From NCBI GenBank assembly GCA_030431455.1, contig JAUIJE010000006.1, positions 411,182 through 475,181 on the forward strand: 64,000 nt of DNA. The letters run 5' to 3'. The translations under genes were made by a program, and so were the position numbers. Below, in pieces: positions 17,274-26,980 of this stretch. Position 1 is the first letter of the stretch. Each line of letters begins with the position of its first letter. A model generated the notes under the pieces. The model saw only the letters and a program-made list of their open reading frames with translations, was not told the DNA's origin and made no database searches. Source of the DNA: a bacterium (GTDB lineage: Bacteria > Myxococcota > UBA727 > JAUIJE01).

Positions 17274-17406
17274 GCGCGCGGGCGCCGCGTTTTTGTGAGG
17301 GCTCAGAAATCTGACCGCGGCCCGCGGGGTCCCGGCGCATTCCGCGGCGGCGTCTTGGAGGGCACGCTTTTGGCAACCCGGGGGGCATCTGCGCTGTGGA
17401 GGCCTC

Positions 17407-20400
17407 ATGCACCGGTTGTCCGTTCCCCGTTTGTCTTTGGCCCTGGCCGGCGTGTGGTCGTTGACCGCGTGCGGCGGGTCCTGGTTGCCGACCTGGGGGA
17501 CGCCGGACCCACGCGACCGCGAGCCGGGGGCCACGTCGTTTTTGTCCGCCGACGGGTACCAAGGCCAAGCCAGCCCCGAGGGGGCCCCGCCCCCGAGCAG
17601 CGATGGCGACGTCGCGGTCGACGATTTGACCGGCGGCGACGAGCGCACGGTGGAAGAGGGCGACATCTACCGCGTGCTCGACAGCGGCCTGGTGTTGAAC
17701 TTGAACGCCTACCGCGGCCTGCAGATCGTCGACGTGAGCGACGTGCAAAACCCCGCGGTGGTCGGCCGGGTGCAGGTCTCGGGTACGCCGGTGGAGCTCT
17801 ATGCGCACCAGGACCGCGTCTACATTCTGCTCAACAACTGGACCGGCTACTGGGGCGCGCGGGAAGACGTGGTGGTCGAGGAACGCAGCGGGGGATTGGT
17901 GTTGAGCGTCGACGTCTCCGACCCCGCCGCGCCGGTGGTGACCGATCGCAGTTACATTCCGGGTTGGATCCGCAAGAGTCGCATGACCAAGAGCACCACC
18001 TCGGCCGCGTTGTACGTGGCCACCGACGGCTGGGGCGAGGTCGTGGGCGAGGACGGGACCGCGTCGTATCGGAGCACCACCTATGTGCAGTCCTACGATG
18101 TCCAGGGCGGGCTGCTCGAGGAGCGGGACCTGATCGACCTCGGCGGCGCGGTGAGCGACATCCAGGCCACCCCCGCGGCGTTGTTGGTGGCGCGGTTCGA
18201 TTGGAACGCGGCCAACGAGAACGACGGCGGCAGTCACCTTCAGGTCATCGACATCAGCGACCCCGCCGGGGCCATGGCCGAGCGCGCGGACATTGTGGTC
18301 CGGGGGCGCATCGAGTCGCAGTTCAACATGGACATCCACGGTCACATCCTGCGGGTGGTGAGCGGCAACTTCTGGAACGCCGAGGCCAACACCAACTTCC
18401 TGGAGACCTTCGACATCAGCGACCTCGACGCGCCGGTGCTCGTCGACGCGGTTGAGTTCGGCGATGGCGAAGACCTCTACGCGACGTTGTTCTTGGACAA
18501 CAAAGCGTTCTTCGTGACCTACCAGCGGGTCGACCCCTTCCACGCGTTCGCCATCGATGACGACGGGGTGGCCGAGGAGCGCGCGGAGTTCGTCGTGTCG
18601 GGCTGGAACGACTTCTTCAAGCCCGCGTTCGGCGAGAGCCGCTTGCTGGGGGTGGGCGTCGACGACGCGGACCAAGAATGGAACCTGGCGGTCAGCCTGT
18701 ACGACATCACCGACCTCGACAACCCCACGCCGCTGTTGGCCCGCGAACACGTCACCCAATCCGGCTGGAGCTGGTCGGAGGCCCGCTGGGACCACCGCGC
18801 CTTCTCGGTGTTGTCCGACGCCGTGTCGGTGTCCGCCCCCGACGGCACGGTCGAGACCGGGCTCATCTTGTTGCCCTTCACCGGCTGGGACCACGAGGCC
18901 GATGTGTACCGCGCGGCGGTGCAGATCTTCACCTTCTCCGAGAGCACCCTGACCCCGCGCGGGGTGATGGACCACGGCTCGTACGTCCGGCGTTCGTTCC
19001 TCGCCGGCGGCGCCACCGCCAACCTCTCCGAGCTGTCGCTCTCGCTGTTCGACACCACCGACCCCGACGCCCCCGTCGAGCAAGGCCGGCTCGAGCTCGC
19101 CCCCAACTACGACGATCTGTTGCGCTTCGGCGCCTACAGCGTGCGGGTGAAGAACAACCAACGCTACACCTGGTGGTGGGGGGGCAACGTGTCCACCGTC
19201 CCGGTGGCGTCGGCCGAGATCATCCCCCACGACGACCACCCCGACCAAGCCGCGCCCATCGCCAGCGTCGAGATCCCCGCCGGGGCCCAGGTGTTCAAAT
19301 CCGGGACCCACCTCGTGGCCGTCGCCACCCGCATCGTCGACTACACCCAATATCCCTACGCCGCCGAGACCGACATCCACGTCTACGACCTGAGCGTGCC
19401 CGGCTTGCCGGTGGAGACCGGGACCTTCACCACCGACGACATTCAACTCGGCTACGGCGGTGGCTGGGGCTACGGCTACTACGATTGTATTGACTGTGGC
19501 TGGTACTACCCGATGTTCGGCACCGGGGGCGACAATGTCTTTGCGGTCGACACCGGCTTGGTGTTCCTCACCCGCACGCCGCAACAAAAACTCGAGGGCG
19601 TCCGTCACACCTGCAACACCCATCCCACCGACGAATACGTGTGCGAGGGCGGGAGCTTCCAAGACGAGGTCTGCACCTACACCGTGGGCAGCTACACCTG
19701 TTCTCACCTCGACGACGAGCCCGACCTCTGCAGCGGCGGCTTCCAGCGCTGCACCTACCACGCCGGCAACGGGGACTACGACTGCGAAGACATCAGCATG
19801 ATCGGCGTCCCCAGCGAAACCACCTGCTACGACTACGACCAGTACCGGTATTGGCAGTCCTTCAGCCTCACCGCCCTCGACCTGCGCACCCCGGGCCAGC
19901 CCGCCTTGGGCAACACCGTGGCATTGCCTCCCGGCGACGAGGGCATCTCCGCGTTGGTCGCGGACAACGAGGTGTGGGTCTCGTTCTTGCGGCCCGAGTC
20001 GATGCCCGGCGACCCCTTGCCGTACGTGCGGTACTTCGCCCGGGGGGTGAACTACGCCGACGTCGCGAACCCCGAGGTGGGGGTCGCGGTCAACGTGCCC
20101 GGCCGGCTCTTGGCCAAGCACGACGACCAGCTCTACACCCAGGATCTGGTGTGGGGCAGCAACGTGGTCGAGACCGCCATCGCCAAGCTGAAGCTCCTCG
20201 GCCCGGTGGCGGTGCTGCAGGGCACCCATGTGTTCGAAGACCAGCTGGTGCACCAGGTGTTGCTCGACGGGGCCGGGCACTTGCTCGCCAGCCACCGCAC
20301 CGCCTGGCAGCTGTGGGCCAACGGCGAACCCAACCTGCAGCGCCTGGCGATTCTCGACGCCACCAGCCTCGGGCTCAAGAGCGACACCGACGTCGACAAC

Positions 20401-20628
20401 TGGGGCAACCTGGTGTTCGCCGATGCCGGCCGCGCGGTGTTCGCGGTGGGTGGCGGGGTGTTGTTGATGAACACCAGCAACGCCGCCGCCCCCGTGGCCC
20501 AAGCCTACTTCCCCTACCGGGGGTGGGGCGCGCAGTTCGTCGTCGACGGCGACGACCTCGTGGTGCCCGCGGGCCCCCATGGGATCTACCGCTTCGACCT
20601 CGACACCTACAACCTGCAGAGTGAATAG
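17407..20628 (+). CDS. Large beta-propeller lipoprotein (Beta_propel-like)
   Basis: 1073 residues. The signal peptide ends in lipobox LTAC. From residue about 85 the protein matches secreted C-terminal beta-propeller proteins: [39 protein letters not shown], and recurring [FY]DI[ST]DLD.P blades. An inserted Cys-rich stretch at about residues 735-810 (about 12 Cys, e.g. [21 protein letters not shown]) breaks the propeller; such an insert is not part of the standard family. A GGAGG ribosome site supports the ATG. Predicted to sit on the outer envelope; function unknown. Confidence 0.8.
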   Translation: MHRLSVPRLSLALAGVWSLTACGGSWLPTWGTPDPRDREPGATSFLSADGYQGQASPEGAPPPSSDGDVAVDDLTGGDERTVEEGDIYRVLDSGLVLNLNAYRGLQIVDVSDVQNPAVVGRVQVSGTPVELYAHQDRVYILLNNWTGYWGAREDVVVEERSGGLVLSVDVSDPAAPVVTDRSYIPGWIRKSRMTKSTTSAALYVATDGWGEVVGEDGTASYRSTTYVQSYDVQGGLLEERDLIDLGGAVSDIQATPAALLVARFDWNAANENDGGSHLQVIDISDPAGAMAERADIVVRGRIESQFNMDIHGHILRVVSGNFWNAEANTNFLETFDISDLDAPVLVDAVEFGDGEDLYATLFLDNKAFFVTYQRVDPFHAFAIDDDGVAEERAEFVVSGWNDFFKPAFGESRLLGVGVDDADQEWNLAVSLYDITDLDNPTPLLAREHVTQSGWSWSEARWDHRAFSVLSDAVSVSAPDGTVETGLILLPFTGWDHEADVYRAAVQIFTFSESTLTPRGVMDHGSYVRRSFLAGGATANLSELSLSLFDTTDPDAPVEQGRLELAPNYDDLLRFGAYSVRVKNNQRYTWWWGGNVSTVPVASAEIIPHDDHPDQAAPIASVEIPAGAQVFKSGTHLVAVATRIVDYTQYPYAAETDIHVYDLSVPGLPVETGTFTTDDIQLGYGGGWGYGYYDCIDCGWYYPMFGTGGDNVFAVDTGLVFLTRTPQQKLEGVRHTCNTHPTDEYVCEGGSFQDEVCTYTVGSYTCSHLDDEPDLCSGGFQRCTYHAGNGDYDCEDISMIGVPSETTCYDYDQYRYWQSFSLTALDLRTPGQPALGNTVALPPGDEGISALVADNEVWVSFLRPESMPGDPLPYVRYFARGVNYADVANPEVGVAVNVPGRLLAKHDDQLYTQDLVWGSNVVETAIAKLKLLGPVAVLQGTHVFEDQLVHQVLLDGAGHLLASHRTAWQLWANGEPNLQRLAILDATSLGLKSDTDVDNWGNLVFADAGRAVFAVGGGVLLMNTSNAAAPVAQAYFPYRGWGAQFVVDGDDLVVPAGPHGIYRFDLDTYNLQSE

Positions 20629-20762
20629 CGGGTCTGGCGGCGGCCTCGCCATCGGCGCACCCGGCGCGACCACCCCAGCGCCGGGCCAGGCACAACGGGG
20701 CTGCCGCCACGGCGGACAAATCGGTATATAGAAGCGATCGGTTTTCCGGCGGAGGTGGCGCG
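20629..20762. promoter_or_regulatory. Intergenic region with msrA promoter
   Basis: A GC-rich stretch followed by a short AT-rich patch with TATATAG at 20725-20731, a candidate -10 for msrA, then the ribosome site GGAGG. No convincing -35 or operator is seen. Confidence 0.4.
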
Positions 20763-21422
20763 ATGTATTTCACCAAGAAGAAGCTCGACATGGTCGATCC
20801 CCAGGATGCGCTCCCGGGGCGCGATGACCCGATGCCGGTGCTGGACACGCACCTGGTCACCGACGCGCCGATGAAGGGGCCGTGGCCGGGCAAAGAGGTC
20901 GCGCAGTTCGGCATGGGGTGTTTTTGGGGCGCAGAGCGGCTGTTCTGGCAGCTCGACGGGGTGTCCTCGACGCAGGTGGGGTACGCCGGTGGCTACACCC
21001 CGCACCCGACCTATGAAGAGGTGTGCTCGGGCATGACCGGCCACGCGGAGATCGTACAGGTCGTGTTCGACCCCAAGGTCGTGTCCTACGAGGCGTTGCT
21101 CAAGGTGTTCTTCGAGAACCACGATCCCACGCAGGGCATGCGCCAGGGCAACGACCTCGGCACGCAGTACCGGTCGGCGATCTACACCACCACCAAGGCC
21201 CAGAAGAAGCAGGCCGAGTCGGCGAAGAAGGCGTACGCGGCGGTGCTCAAAAAGGCCGGCCACGGCGAGGTCACCACCGAAATCAAAGACGCGGGGGCGT
21301 TCTATTACGCCGAGGACCATCACCAGCAGTACCTCGCCAAAAACCCGAACGGCTACTGCGGGCTCGAGGGCACGGGGGTGAGCTGTCCGGTGGGCTTGGC
21401 CGCGACCCGCGCCGCGCCGTGA
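20763..21422 (+). CDS. msrA: Peptide methionine sulfoxide reductase MsrA
   Basis: 219 residues, the long form with an N-terminal extension similar in size to E. coli MsrA. The catalytic motif [11 protein letters not shown] is present near residue 57, with [17 protein letters not shown] and [13 protein letters not shown] recycling Cys pair is in the C-terminal tail ([15 protein letters not shown]). It reduces Met-S-sulfoxide in proteins. No secretion signal is seen, so it is cytosolic. Ribosome site GGAGG. Confidence 0.95.
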   Translation: MYFTKKKLDMVDPQDALPGRDDPMPVLDTHLVTDAPMKGPWPGKEVAQFGMGCFWGAERLFWQLDGVSSTQVGYAGGYTPHPTYEEVCSGMTGHAEIVQVVFDPKVVSYEALLKVFFENHDPTQGMRQGNDLGTQYRSAIYTTTKAQKKQAESAKKAYAAVLKKAGHGEVTTEIKDAGAFYYAEDHHQQYLAKNPNGYCGLEGTGVSCPVGLAATRAAP

Positions 21423-21465
21423 TTTGCCGTTGATCTCGCGTGCTTGCGGGTTATGGTCGGCCACC

Positions 21466-21870
21466 ATGAAAACGGCCCTCCGCGTCCTGTCCGGCTCCGC
21501 CGCCGCGTTGTTGTTGTTCCTCACCGCGTGTTTTCCGGGGCAGCGGGAGCTGTTTTGCGAGGTGGGCGAAAGCCGCGACTGTTTCTGCGCGGCCGACGAG
21601 AACGGCCGGGTGCCCGACGGCAGCCAGGTGTGCTCGACCTCCGGGAGCTGGTCGGTGTGCGATTGCAGCGACGACACCGGTGACGGGGATGGCGACGGTG
21701 ACGGGGATGGCGACGGTGACGGTGACGGGGATGGCGACGGTGACGCCGACGCCGGGGCCATGGACGCCGCCGACCCGGTCGACGCCAGCGACCCCGCCGA
21801 CGCGAGCGACCCCGCCGACGCCAGCGATCCGGCCGATGCCGGCGGCGCCGACGCCGCCGACGCGAACTGA
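21466..21870 (+). CDS. Short lipoprotein with Gly-Asp repeat and Ala-Asp-Pro tail
   Basis: 134 residues: signal peptide with lipobox LTAC, then a compact Cys-rich domain (six Cys in about 45 residues, ending CDCSDD). It is followed by 11 GD pairs and a tail of repeated DASDPA units. It has no enzymatic domain, so it is probably a surface-anchored spacer or calcium-binding protein; this is inference. Start at 21466 gives the expected signal peptide. Confidence 0.75.
   Translation: MKTALRVLSGSAAALLLFLTACFPGQRELFCEVGESRDCFCAADENGRVPDGSQVCSTSGSWSVCDCSDDTGDGDGDGDGDGDGDGDGDGDGDADAGAMDAADPVDASDPADASDPADASDPADAGGADAADAN
21679..21744 (+). repeat. In-frame 6-base tandem repeat coding Gly-Asp
   Basis: Eleven degenerate GGNGAY units in frame, encoding (GD)11 in the short lipoprotein. 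Both sense and antisense are open because the repeat lacks stops. Confidence 0.9.
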
Positions 21871-21892
21871 CCGCGCCATTTTCGAAGTAAAA

Positions 21893-22531
21893 TCAGATAC
21901 TTAACGCGAACGTGCGCGCGGCTTGAACCATGTCGTCCGGCCACGGGCTCTCCGCCTCGAGCCGGTCCCCGCGCACGGTGACCGACAGCCGCCAGGCGTG
22001 CAGGGCCTGGCGGGGCAGGGCCGTGCACGGCGGCGTGCGGTAGCGGCGTTCGCCGAGCAGGGGGTGTCCCCGGTGGGCGAGGTGCACGCGGACTTGGTGG
22101 GTGCGCCCGGTCTCGATGCGCGCGGTGGCCGCGAACGCGGCCGGGCCACGGGCGACGACCTCCACGGTGGTGCGCGCGGGGCGGCCGGTCTCGTCGACCA
22201 CCGTGCCTTGGGGGGTGCGCAGCAGCCGCGCCTCGATGGCGGTGCGGTCCCAGCCGGGCTGGCCGTGGGCCAACAGGGCATAGGTCTTGTGGCCTCGGGC
22301 CAGCGCGTCCTGGGCGTCCTTGACCCACCCGCGCCGGAGCGCGCAAAGCACAATGCCACTGGTGTCGCGGTCGAGCTGGTGCACGGCCCACACCGGGTGG
22401 CCGCGGGTCTCGCTCAGCCAACCCTCCAGGGTCCCGGGCGCGCAGTGCCCGTCCCCGGTGGTGGGCAAGCCCGCCGGCTTTTCACACAACACCAGCGCCC
22501 GGTGGTCGAGGAGGACGCGGGGCCCGGTCAC
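21893..22531 (-). CDS. RluA-family pseudouridine synthase
   Basis: 212 residues, GTG start overlapping the TGA of the TrmH-like gene (GTGA). The catalytic motif reads [12 protein letters not shown] (family HRLDxxTSG), with the essential Asp. [24 protein letters not shown] is the conserved C-terminal substrate segment. There is no S4 domain, so it is a short RluA/TruC-like enzyme. It isomerises uridine in rRNA or tRNA; the target site is unknown. Confidence 0.92.
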   Translation of the reverse strand: MTGPRVLLDHRALVLCEKPAGLPTTGDGHCAPGTLEGWLSETRGHPVWAVHQLDRDTSGIVLCALRRGWVKDAQDALARGHKTYALLAHGQPGWDRTAIEARLLRTPQGTVVDETGRPARTTVEVVARGPAAFAATARIETGRTHQVRVHLAHRGHPLLGERRYRTPPCTALPRQALHAWRLSVTVRGDRLEAESPWPDDMVQAARTFALSI

Positions 22532-23280
22532 GACGAGGTCAGGACCCGGCGGTGGGCCTCGGACAGAATCGCGCTCGCCGCGCAGGCGATGTTCAAGCTC
22601 TCGACGTGGCCGGTGCCGGGGATGGTCACGGTGGCGTCCGCGGCGTCGAGCCAGAAGTCGCTGAGCCCGTCGCGCTCCGCCCCGAACACCACCGCGCAGG
22701 GGGGCGCCAACGCCGCGTCGTCGTACAGGCTGAGCGCGGCCCGGGGAGAGGTGGCCACCACCCGGTAGCCCTTTTCCCGGAGCGCGTCCAATGCTGTGGC
22801 ATTGTCCCCGTAGGCCATGGGCATCGACTCGGCCGCGCCCTGGGCGGTGCGGAACATCGCCGGGGAGCGGGTCGCGCTCTCCTCAGTGCACAACACCGCC
22901 CCCACATCGAAGTGGGCGCACACCCGCAAAATCGCGCCGAGGTTGTGCGGGTCCTTGATGTCCTCGAGCACCACCGCGAGCTTGCCCGCGGCGTGGTTGA
23001 GCGCCTCTTTGCAGAGCCAGGGGCGCGGGGCCTTGGCCAGGAAGAACACGCCCTCGTGATGGGTGCTGCGCGCGATCTTGTCGAGCTCGGCCCGCGGAAC
23101 GATGCGGTCGAGCACGCCCTCCTCCTTGGCCCACTGGAGGATCGCGCGGTGGGTGCGCATCTCCTCGCGGGCGATGTAGACCCGCACAATGTCTTTGCGC
23201 CGGCGCTCAAACACCGCCCGGCACGCGTGGGTGCCCTGGATGCGCTCCTCGTCGTCCTTGCCTTTGTACCGACCGCCCAT
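22528..23280 (-). CDS. TrmH/SpoU-family RNA 2'-O-methyltransferase
   Basis: 250 residues. The three SPOUT motifs are all present: VVLEDIKDPHNLGAILRVC (motif 1), VVFGAERDGLS (motif 2) and PGTGHVESLNIACAASAIL (motif 3, trefoil knot). An N-terminal L30e-like substrate domain (GTHACRAVFERRR) resembles RlmB. The start at 23280 (MGGRYKGK) is chosen because upstream sequence in frame is not protein-like. It is coupled to a pseudouridine synthase, so both likely modify rRNA or tRNA. Confidence 0.92.
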   Translation of the reverse strand: MGGRYKGKDDEERIQGTHACRAVFERRRKDIVRVYIAREEMRTHRAILQWAKEEGVLDRIVPRAELDKIARSTHHEGVFFLAKAPRPWLCKEALNHAAGKLAVVLEDIKDPHNLGAILRVCAHFDVGAVLCTEESATRSPAMFRTAQGAAESMPMAYGDNATALDALREKGYRVVATSPRAALSLYDDAALAPPCAVVFGAERDGLSDFWLDAADATVTIPGTGHVESLNIACAASAILSEAHRRVLTSS

Positions 23281-23314
23281 GGGCCCCGGATAGCACACCG
23301 CACCCGGTTGGCCC

Positions 23315-23719
23315 TCACCAGCCGTCGGCCTCCCAGCGGGCGCAGGCGTCGACGACATGCACCGCGCGCCCGTCGGACCCGATGCGCCAGGTGTCGCCCG
23401 CGACGATGCTGCCCGGGCGGCCCACGGCCACGAACACAAAGCCGTCGCCCACCCGGGCCAGGCTGTGGTGGTAGCGGCCGCCGGGGGGAAAGCTCATGCC
23501 CAGCGCGTCGAGGGTGCCGGCGTAGCGGTCCCATTCCCCGCGGTGCGCTTCCTGGGCCACAAAGGCCGCGGCCAGCGTCGTGCGCACGTCGCTGGCCCGG
23601 GCCGCGCAGGTGTGACGCTGCCAGCGGACGACCCCCTGGTGGGTGACGGTGGCCCCCGCCGCGAGCAGCACCAACAGGAGCACCACCCGTTCGGCGCTGT
23701 GCGCGCTCCGCCATGTCAT
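23315..23719 (-). CDS. Pilin-like single-span protein
   Basis: 134 residues: short basic N-terminus, one hydrophobic helix (ERVVLLLVLLAAGATV at about 10-25), then TLAAAFVAQEAHRGEWDRY. That last part resembles the a1C/early globular part of myxobacterial type IV pilin-like proteins, with the YAGTLDALGMSFPPGGRYHHSL pattern. A Glu falls near position 5 of the helix, as in pilins, but the Gly of a prepilin peptidase site is not seen. It overlaps the previous gene by ATGA. Role unknown. Confidence 0.55.
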   Translation of the reverse strand: MTWRSAHSAERVVLLLVLLAAGATVTHQGVVRWQRHTCAARASDVRTTLAAAFVAQEAHRGEWDRYAGTLDALGMSFPPGGRYHHSLARVGDGFVFVAVGRPGSIVAGDTWRIGSDGRAVHVVDACARWEADGW

Positions 23720-24051
23720 TGGAACAACTCGAAACAGCGGCACACGTGCCGCGGCAGGATGACCAAGGCCACGTACGCCAAGGCGTAGGGCACGAGCACC
23801 ACCAGGGTCAGGCCGGCGCTGGCGCAGGCCCGGGCCACGGGCTGGAGGCGGGGCTCGAGCACCAGGCGCGGCCGGCCCGGCCACGCCCACCGGCGCCGGG
23901 CGGCGCAAAAGGCCCGGACCCGGCCGGGGCGGGGCTGCGCAACCTGCGCACCGTCGTCGGGCAGCGTGCGCAGGTCGGGCGCGGCGGGGTCGGGCCCCCG
24001 CGGGCCGCGGCCGCGCAGGGTGGGGCATTGCAGGAACGGGGACAGGTCCAT
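23716..24051 (-). CDS. Small membrane protein, coupled to the pilin-like gene
   Basis: 111 residues. The N-terminal 75 are Arg/Pro-rich with few features; a hydrophobic helix (AGLTLVVLVPYALAYVALVIL) follows, and the C-terminus is RHVCRCFELFQ. The ribosome site GGAGGTGG before ATG 24051 is strong, and the stop overlaps the next start. No family is recognised. Confidence 0.5.
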   Translation of the reverse strand: MDLSPFLQCPTLRGRGPRGPDPAAPDLRTLPDDGAQVAQPRPGRVRAFCAARRRWAWPGRPRLVLEPRLQPVARACASAGLTLVVLVPYALAYVALVILPRHVCRCFELFQ

Positions 24052-24100
24052 GACCACCTCCGGCCCGGTTGATTCCGAAAACCGTGCCAAGGAGGCGACC

Positions 24101-24132
24101 AAAAAAAACGCGCCCCCGGCGGGGCGCGCTTT
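24101..24132 (-). terminator. Rho-independent terminator
   Basis: CGCGCCCC (24109-24116) pairs with GGGGCGCG (24121-24128). On the minus strand it is followed by eight T. It ends the P-domain gene that stops at 24152. Confidence 0.88.
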
Positions 24133-24151
24133 GGGCCGAAGCGGCGGGCGC

Positions 24152-26863
24152 TCAGGTGGGCACGCCCACCGCGGGGTCGTTGAGCTGGGCGAGCACTGCG
24201 GGGTCGAGCCCCTCTTTGTACTTGCGCACGATGCTCATGCTGCCGGTGTAGTCATGGTGCTCCGCCCCAATGAGGCTGGACAGGGACCGGAGCTCGAGCT
24301 CGGGCGGGAAGTTCAACGTGGTGAGCAGCCCTTGCCACACCTGCGGGTCCCGGCCCCAGCGGTTGCTGTCGTACTCGAGCAGCGCCGCGGCGAAGGTCAG
24401 CGCCATCAGCTTGCGATCGGTGACCGACAGGTCCGGCGACCAGGAGCTGCCTTGGCCCGCGTCCATCATCAGCTGGTAGCCGCCGATGGCGCGCAGGGCC
24501 TCGACGGACATGTGGGCGAAGTTCTTGTTCACCCGCATCTCGAGCGATTCGATGCCGTCGATGGTGGCCTTGTCGAACTTGATGATCTTGTTGGCCTCGC
24601 CCGGGCCGGGCTCAAAGTAGCCCGCGCCGATGACGTTCTGCTTTTTCCATTTCTGGGTGTGGGTGTTGTAGCCGGTGGCGGTGTTGATCCCCATGGCCGC
24701 GATGTGGGCCCGGGTCCCGTCGAGCAGGTCCGCGGGGCGGCCGGGATCGATGGGGGTCCACTCCCGGGCGGTGTCCTCGGCGACCTTTTGGGCATCGAAG
24801 TGCACCAGCTTGTCGAGGATGTCGGCTTGGCCGTCGTGGTCGGTGTCGAGGACCTTGCGGCGGATCATGGTGTGGGCGGGGGAGATGTAGTTGGTGCCGC
24901 CGGGCATGACGTGGCTGCTCGACCACACCCCGCGGTCGCGGATGTTGTCGTTGATGGTCTGCCAATCCGCCCGGCGCGCGACGCCTTCGATCAGCTGATT
25001 CAGGGTCTCGACATTCTCCGAGTCGGTCATCGTCTTCTGGCCGTTGATGGTCGACGTGCGGAAGTAGCTGGAGTTGAACGAGGTCAGCACCTGGCTGTCG
25101 GGGTACCGCTCCCGCACCCGGGAGATGTTGTCCTTGCCCGCGCACAGCCCGTAGAAGATCAGCTTCTTGCCCGCCTCGTCGGAGCCCCGGGCCAGCGACG
25201 AGGGGATGTTGCGACCGAAGTCGGAGTGTCCGTCATAGCCGACGATGTGGACGTTCTCGTCGTCCATCTTGTCGAAGATCTTGTGCCCGTGGTTGACGGT
25301 CACGGTGATGTTGACGACGGTCTCTTGTCCATTGACATTGAAGGTCTTGGTCATCACCACCGGGGGGGTGGTGTCGTTCTCGTCGACCTTCTTGAAGCCC
25401 TTCTTGTCGAGCATGTAGAGCGTGCCGGGGAAAAACTCCGGATCGGGGCCGTTGGACCACGCGATGTTGAGCTCTTTGTTGCCGTCTTTGAACCACTCAT
25501 CGTAGGGCGGGCTCGACGGGGCGATGGTCTCGTGAATGTCGTCGACCTTGCTCTTCAAGGGGCCGGGGAGGCGGTCTTTGACCGCCACCAAGTTCCACGT
25601 CATCGAGTCCTTGATCACGGGGTGGGTCTCGGCGTTGAGCGCGCCCCGGTAGGCCATGAACGCCTCGTCGAGCAACTCCCGCTCGGCCCCGCTGGTGCCG
25701 GTGGCCTCGATGAGACCGAGCAACACGGTGGCCACCGACGCGCGCATCTGCAGCACCTGGGTGTCGGTCATGTCCGCCGGGGGGGTGGCCCCGGGGGCGA
25801 CCTTTTGCAGCGCGCCCTGGAGGTTCTCGAGGATCTTCTGCCGCTGGGCGAGGGGCAGGTCTTGTTTGACGAAAGGATTTTCCTTCAGGTCGTCGATGAG
25901 GTCGGCCATGCGGAACAACCCCGTGCCCAGGGCCGCGTTGGTGTCGGGCTTGCCCGCGCCTTCGCTCTCCACAAAAAACCCGTCGGCGGTGAGGAACACC
26001 GGGCGGTGCTGGCCGCTGGGGTCCATGGCTTTGTTGCCGGTGGGCTCGGTGGGACGCGAGGTGGTGGTGACGTGCAGGGTGAAGTTGTTGAGCACGCCGA
26101 GGTCTTGGCCCGCGCGGTCCTCGACGTGGAGCTTCCATTCGCCCGCGGCGGATTTGCCGATGAGCTTGTCGAGGCTCTCGGTGGGCACGAGGTCCTTGCC
26201 GAAGGTGCCCTTGAGGTTGTCGTCGCTGCGGCCCGCGCGGTCGTGGAGCATCACGCTGGTGCCGTCGGGGGCGATGAGGGACACCCGCAGGTCACCCCGC
26301 CAGGTGTGGTCGAGGTCGATGTCGAGGGAGATGTCGGCGATCTGGCCCTGGGCGTCGACGGTGAGGGGGGCGTCCACCCCGGCCGCGTCGTTGTCCGGGA
26401 TCGCGAGCTTCGGGGCGGCGGAGAACGACGACGCGGTCAGGCCGGCGGCGGCGGACAGGGCCTGGCGCGCCGCGGCGTCGAGCCGGGTGCCGATCAACAC
26501 CGCGGACAGCGAGAACTTCTCTTTGTCCGAGACGGTCCCGTCTTGGCCGGCGAGGGCGATGAGCTTGTCCGCGTCGGCCGCGGTGAGGGTGCCGTCGTCC
26601 TGCTCGAGCCGGAACGAGAGGGCCTGCAACCCCGGGTCTTCGATGGCGAGGAAGTTCTTCAGGCGGGCCGCGGTGGCGGTCGATTCGATCTTGTCGCCGA
26701 ACGTCTCGAGGATACCAGACAGTTCTGCGCTGAGCTCGGGGGTGAGCGCGCCGTCGCCCAGGGCCTTGTCGATGAGCTGATCCACGTCCGCGCGGGTGAC
26801 GACCCCGTCGGCGGCGAGCTGTTGGGCGAAGGTGCGGAGCTGGGCAGGGGCGATGGACGGCAT
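24152..26863 (-). CDS. P-domain protein with candidate Cys-His (clan CD-like) core
   Basis: 903 residues with no signal peptide. Residues 1-140 are helical repeats with EF-hand-like spacing (DGVVTRADVDQLI, DDGTLTAADADKL). Residues about 150-266 form a proprotein-convertase P domain (LDHTWRGDLRVSLIAPDGT, GEWKLHVEDRAGQDLG). The large C-terminal half contains VHIVGYDGHSDFG (His546) and LIFYGLCAGKDN (Cys574) about 28 residues apart at strand ends, the layout of caspase/gingipain-like cysteine proteases. A DTDHDGQADILD calcium loop lies near residue 680. The P domain is clear; the protease idea is inference. Export would need a non-classical route. Confidence 0.65.
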   Translation of the reverse strand: MPSIAPAQLRTFAQQLAADGVVTRADVDQLIDKALGDGALTPELSAELSGILETFGDKIESTATAARLKNFLAIEDPGLQALSFRLEQDDGTLTAADADKLIALAGQDGTVSDKEKFSLSAVLIGTRLDAAARQALSAAAGLTASSFSAAPKLAIPDNDAAGVDAPLTVDAQGQIADISLDIDLDHTWRGDLRVSLIAPDGTSVMLHDRAGRSDDNLKGTFGKDLVPTESLDKLIGKSAAGEWKLHVEDRAGQDLGVLNNFTLHVTTTSRPTEPTGNKAMDPSGQHRPVFLTADGFFVESEGAGKPDTNAALGTGLFRMADLIDDLKENPFVKQDLPLAQRQKILENLQGALQKVAPGATPPADMTDTQVLQMRASVATVLLGLIEATGTSGAERELLDEAFMAYRGALNAETHPVIKDSMTWNLVAVKDRLPGPLKSKVDDIHETIAPSSPPYDEWFKDGNKELNIAWSNGPDPEFFPGTLYMLDKKGFKKVDENDTTPPVVMTKTFNVNGQETVVNITVTVNHGHKIFDKMDDENVHIVGYDGHSDFGRNIPSSLARGSDEAGKKLIFYGLCAGKDNISRVRERYPDSQVLTSFNSSYFRTSTINGQKTMTDSENVETLNQLIEGVARRADWQTINDNIRDRGVWSSSHVMPGGTNYISPAHTMIRRKVLDTDHDGQADILDKLVHFDAQKVAEDTAREWTPIDPGRPADLLDGTRAHIAAMGINTATGYNTHTQKWKKQNVIGAGYFEPGPGEANKIIKFDKATIDGIESLEMRVNKNFAHMSVEALRAIGGYQLMMDAGQGSSWSPDLSVTDRKLMALTFAAALLEYDSNRWGRDPQVWQGLLTTLNFPPELELRSLSSLIGAEHHDYTGSMSIVRKYKEGLDPAVLAQLNDPAVGVPT

Positions 26864-26980
26864 ATAAACCTCAGTAAAATCAGCCAGTTGGGCGTTGGGC
26901 CAGCCTTTGGACAGGCCGCCCTGAAGACCCTGCGTCTAGCACGGAAGGGGGCGAATTGGCGGTGCGATCCCCGGCGAAGG

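Noticed and set aside
16975..20673. A long open frame opposite the beta-propeller gene
   Set aside because: It is composed of antisense codons with no domain or ribosome site, while the plus-strand gene has a lipobox and recognisable blades.
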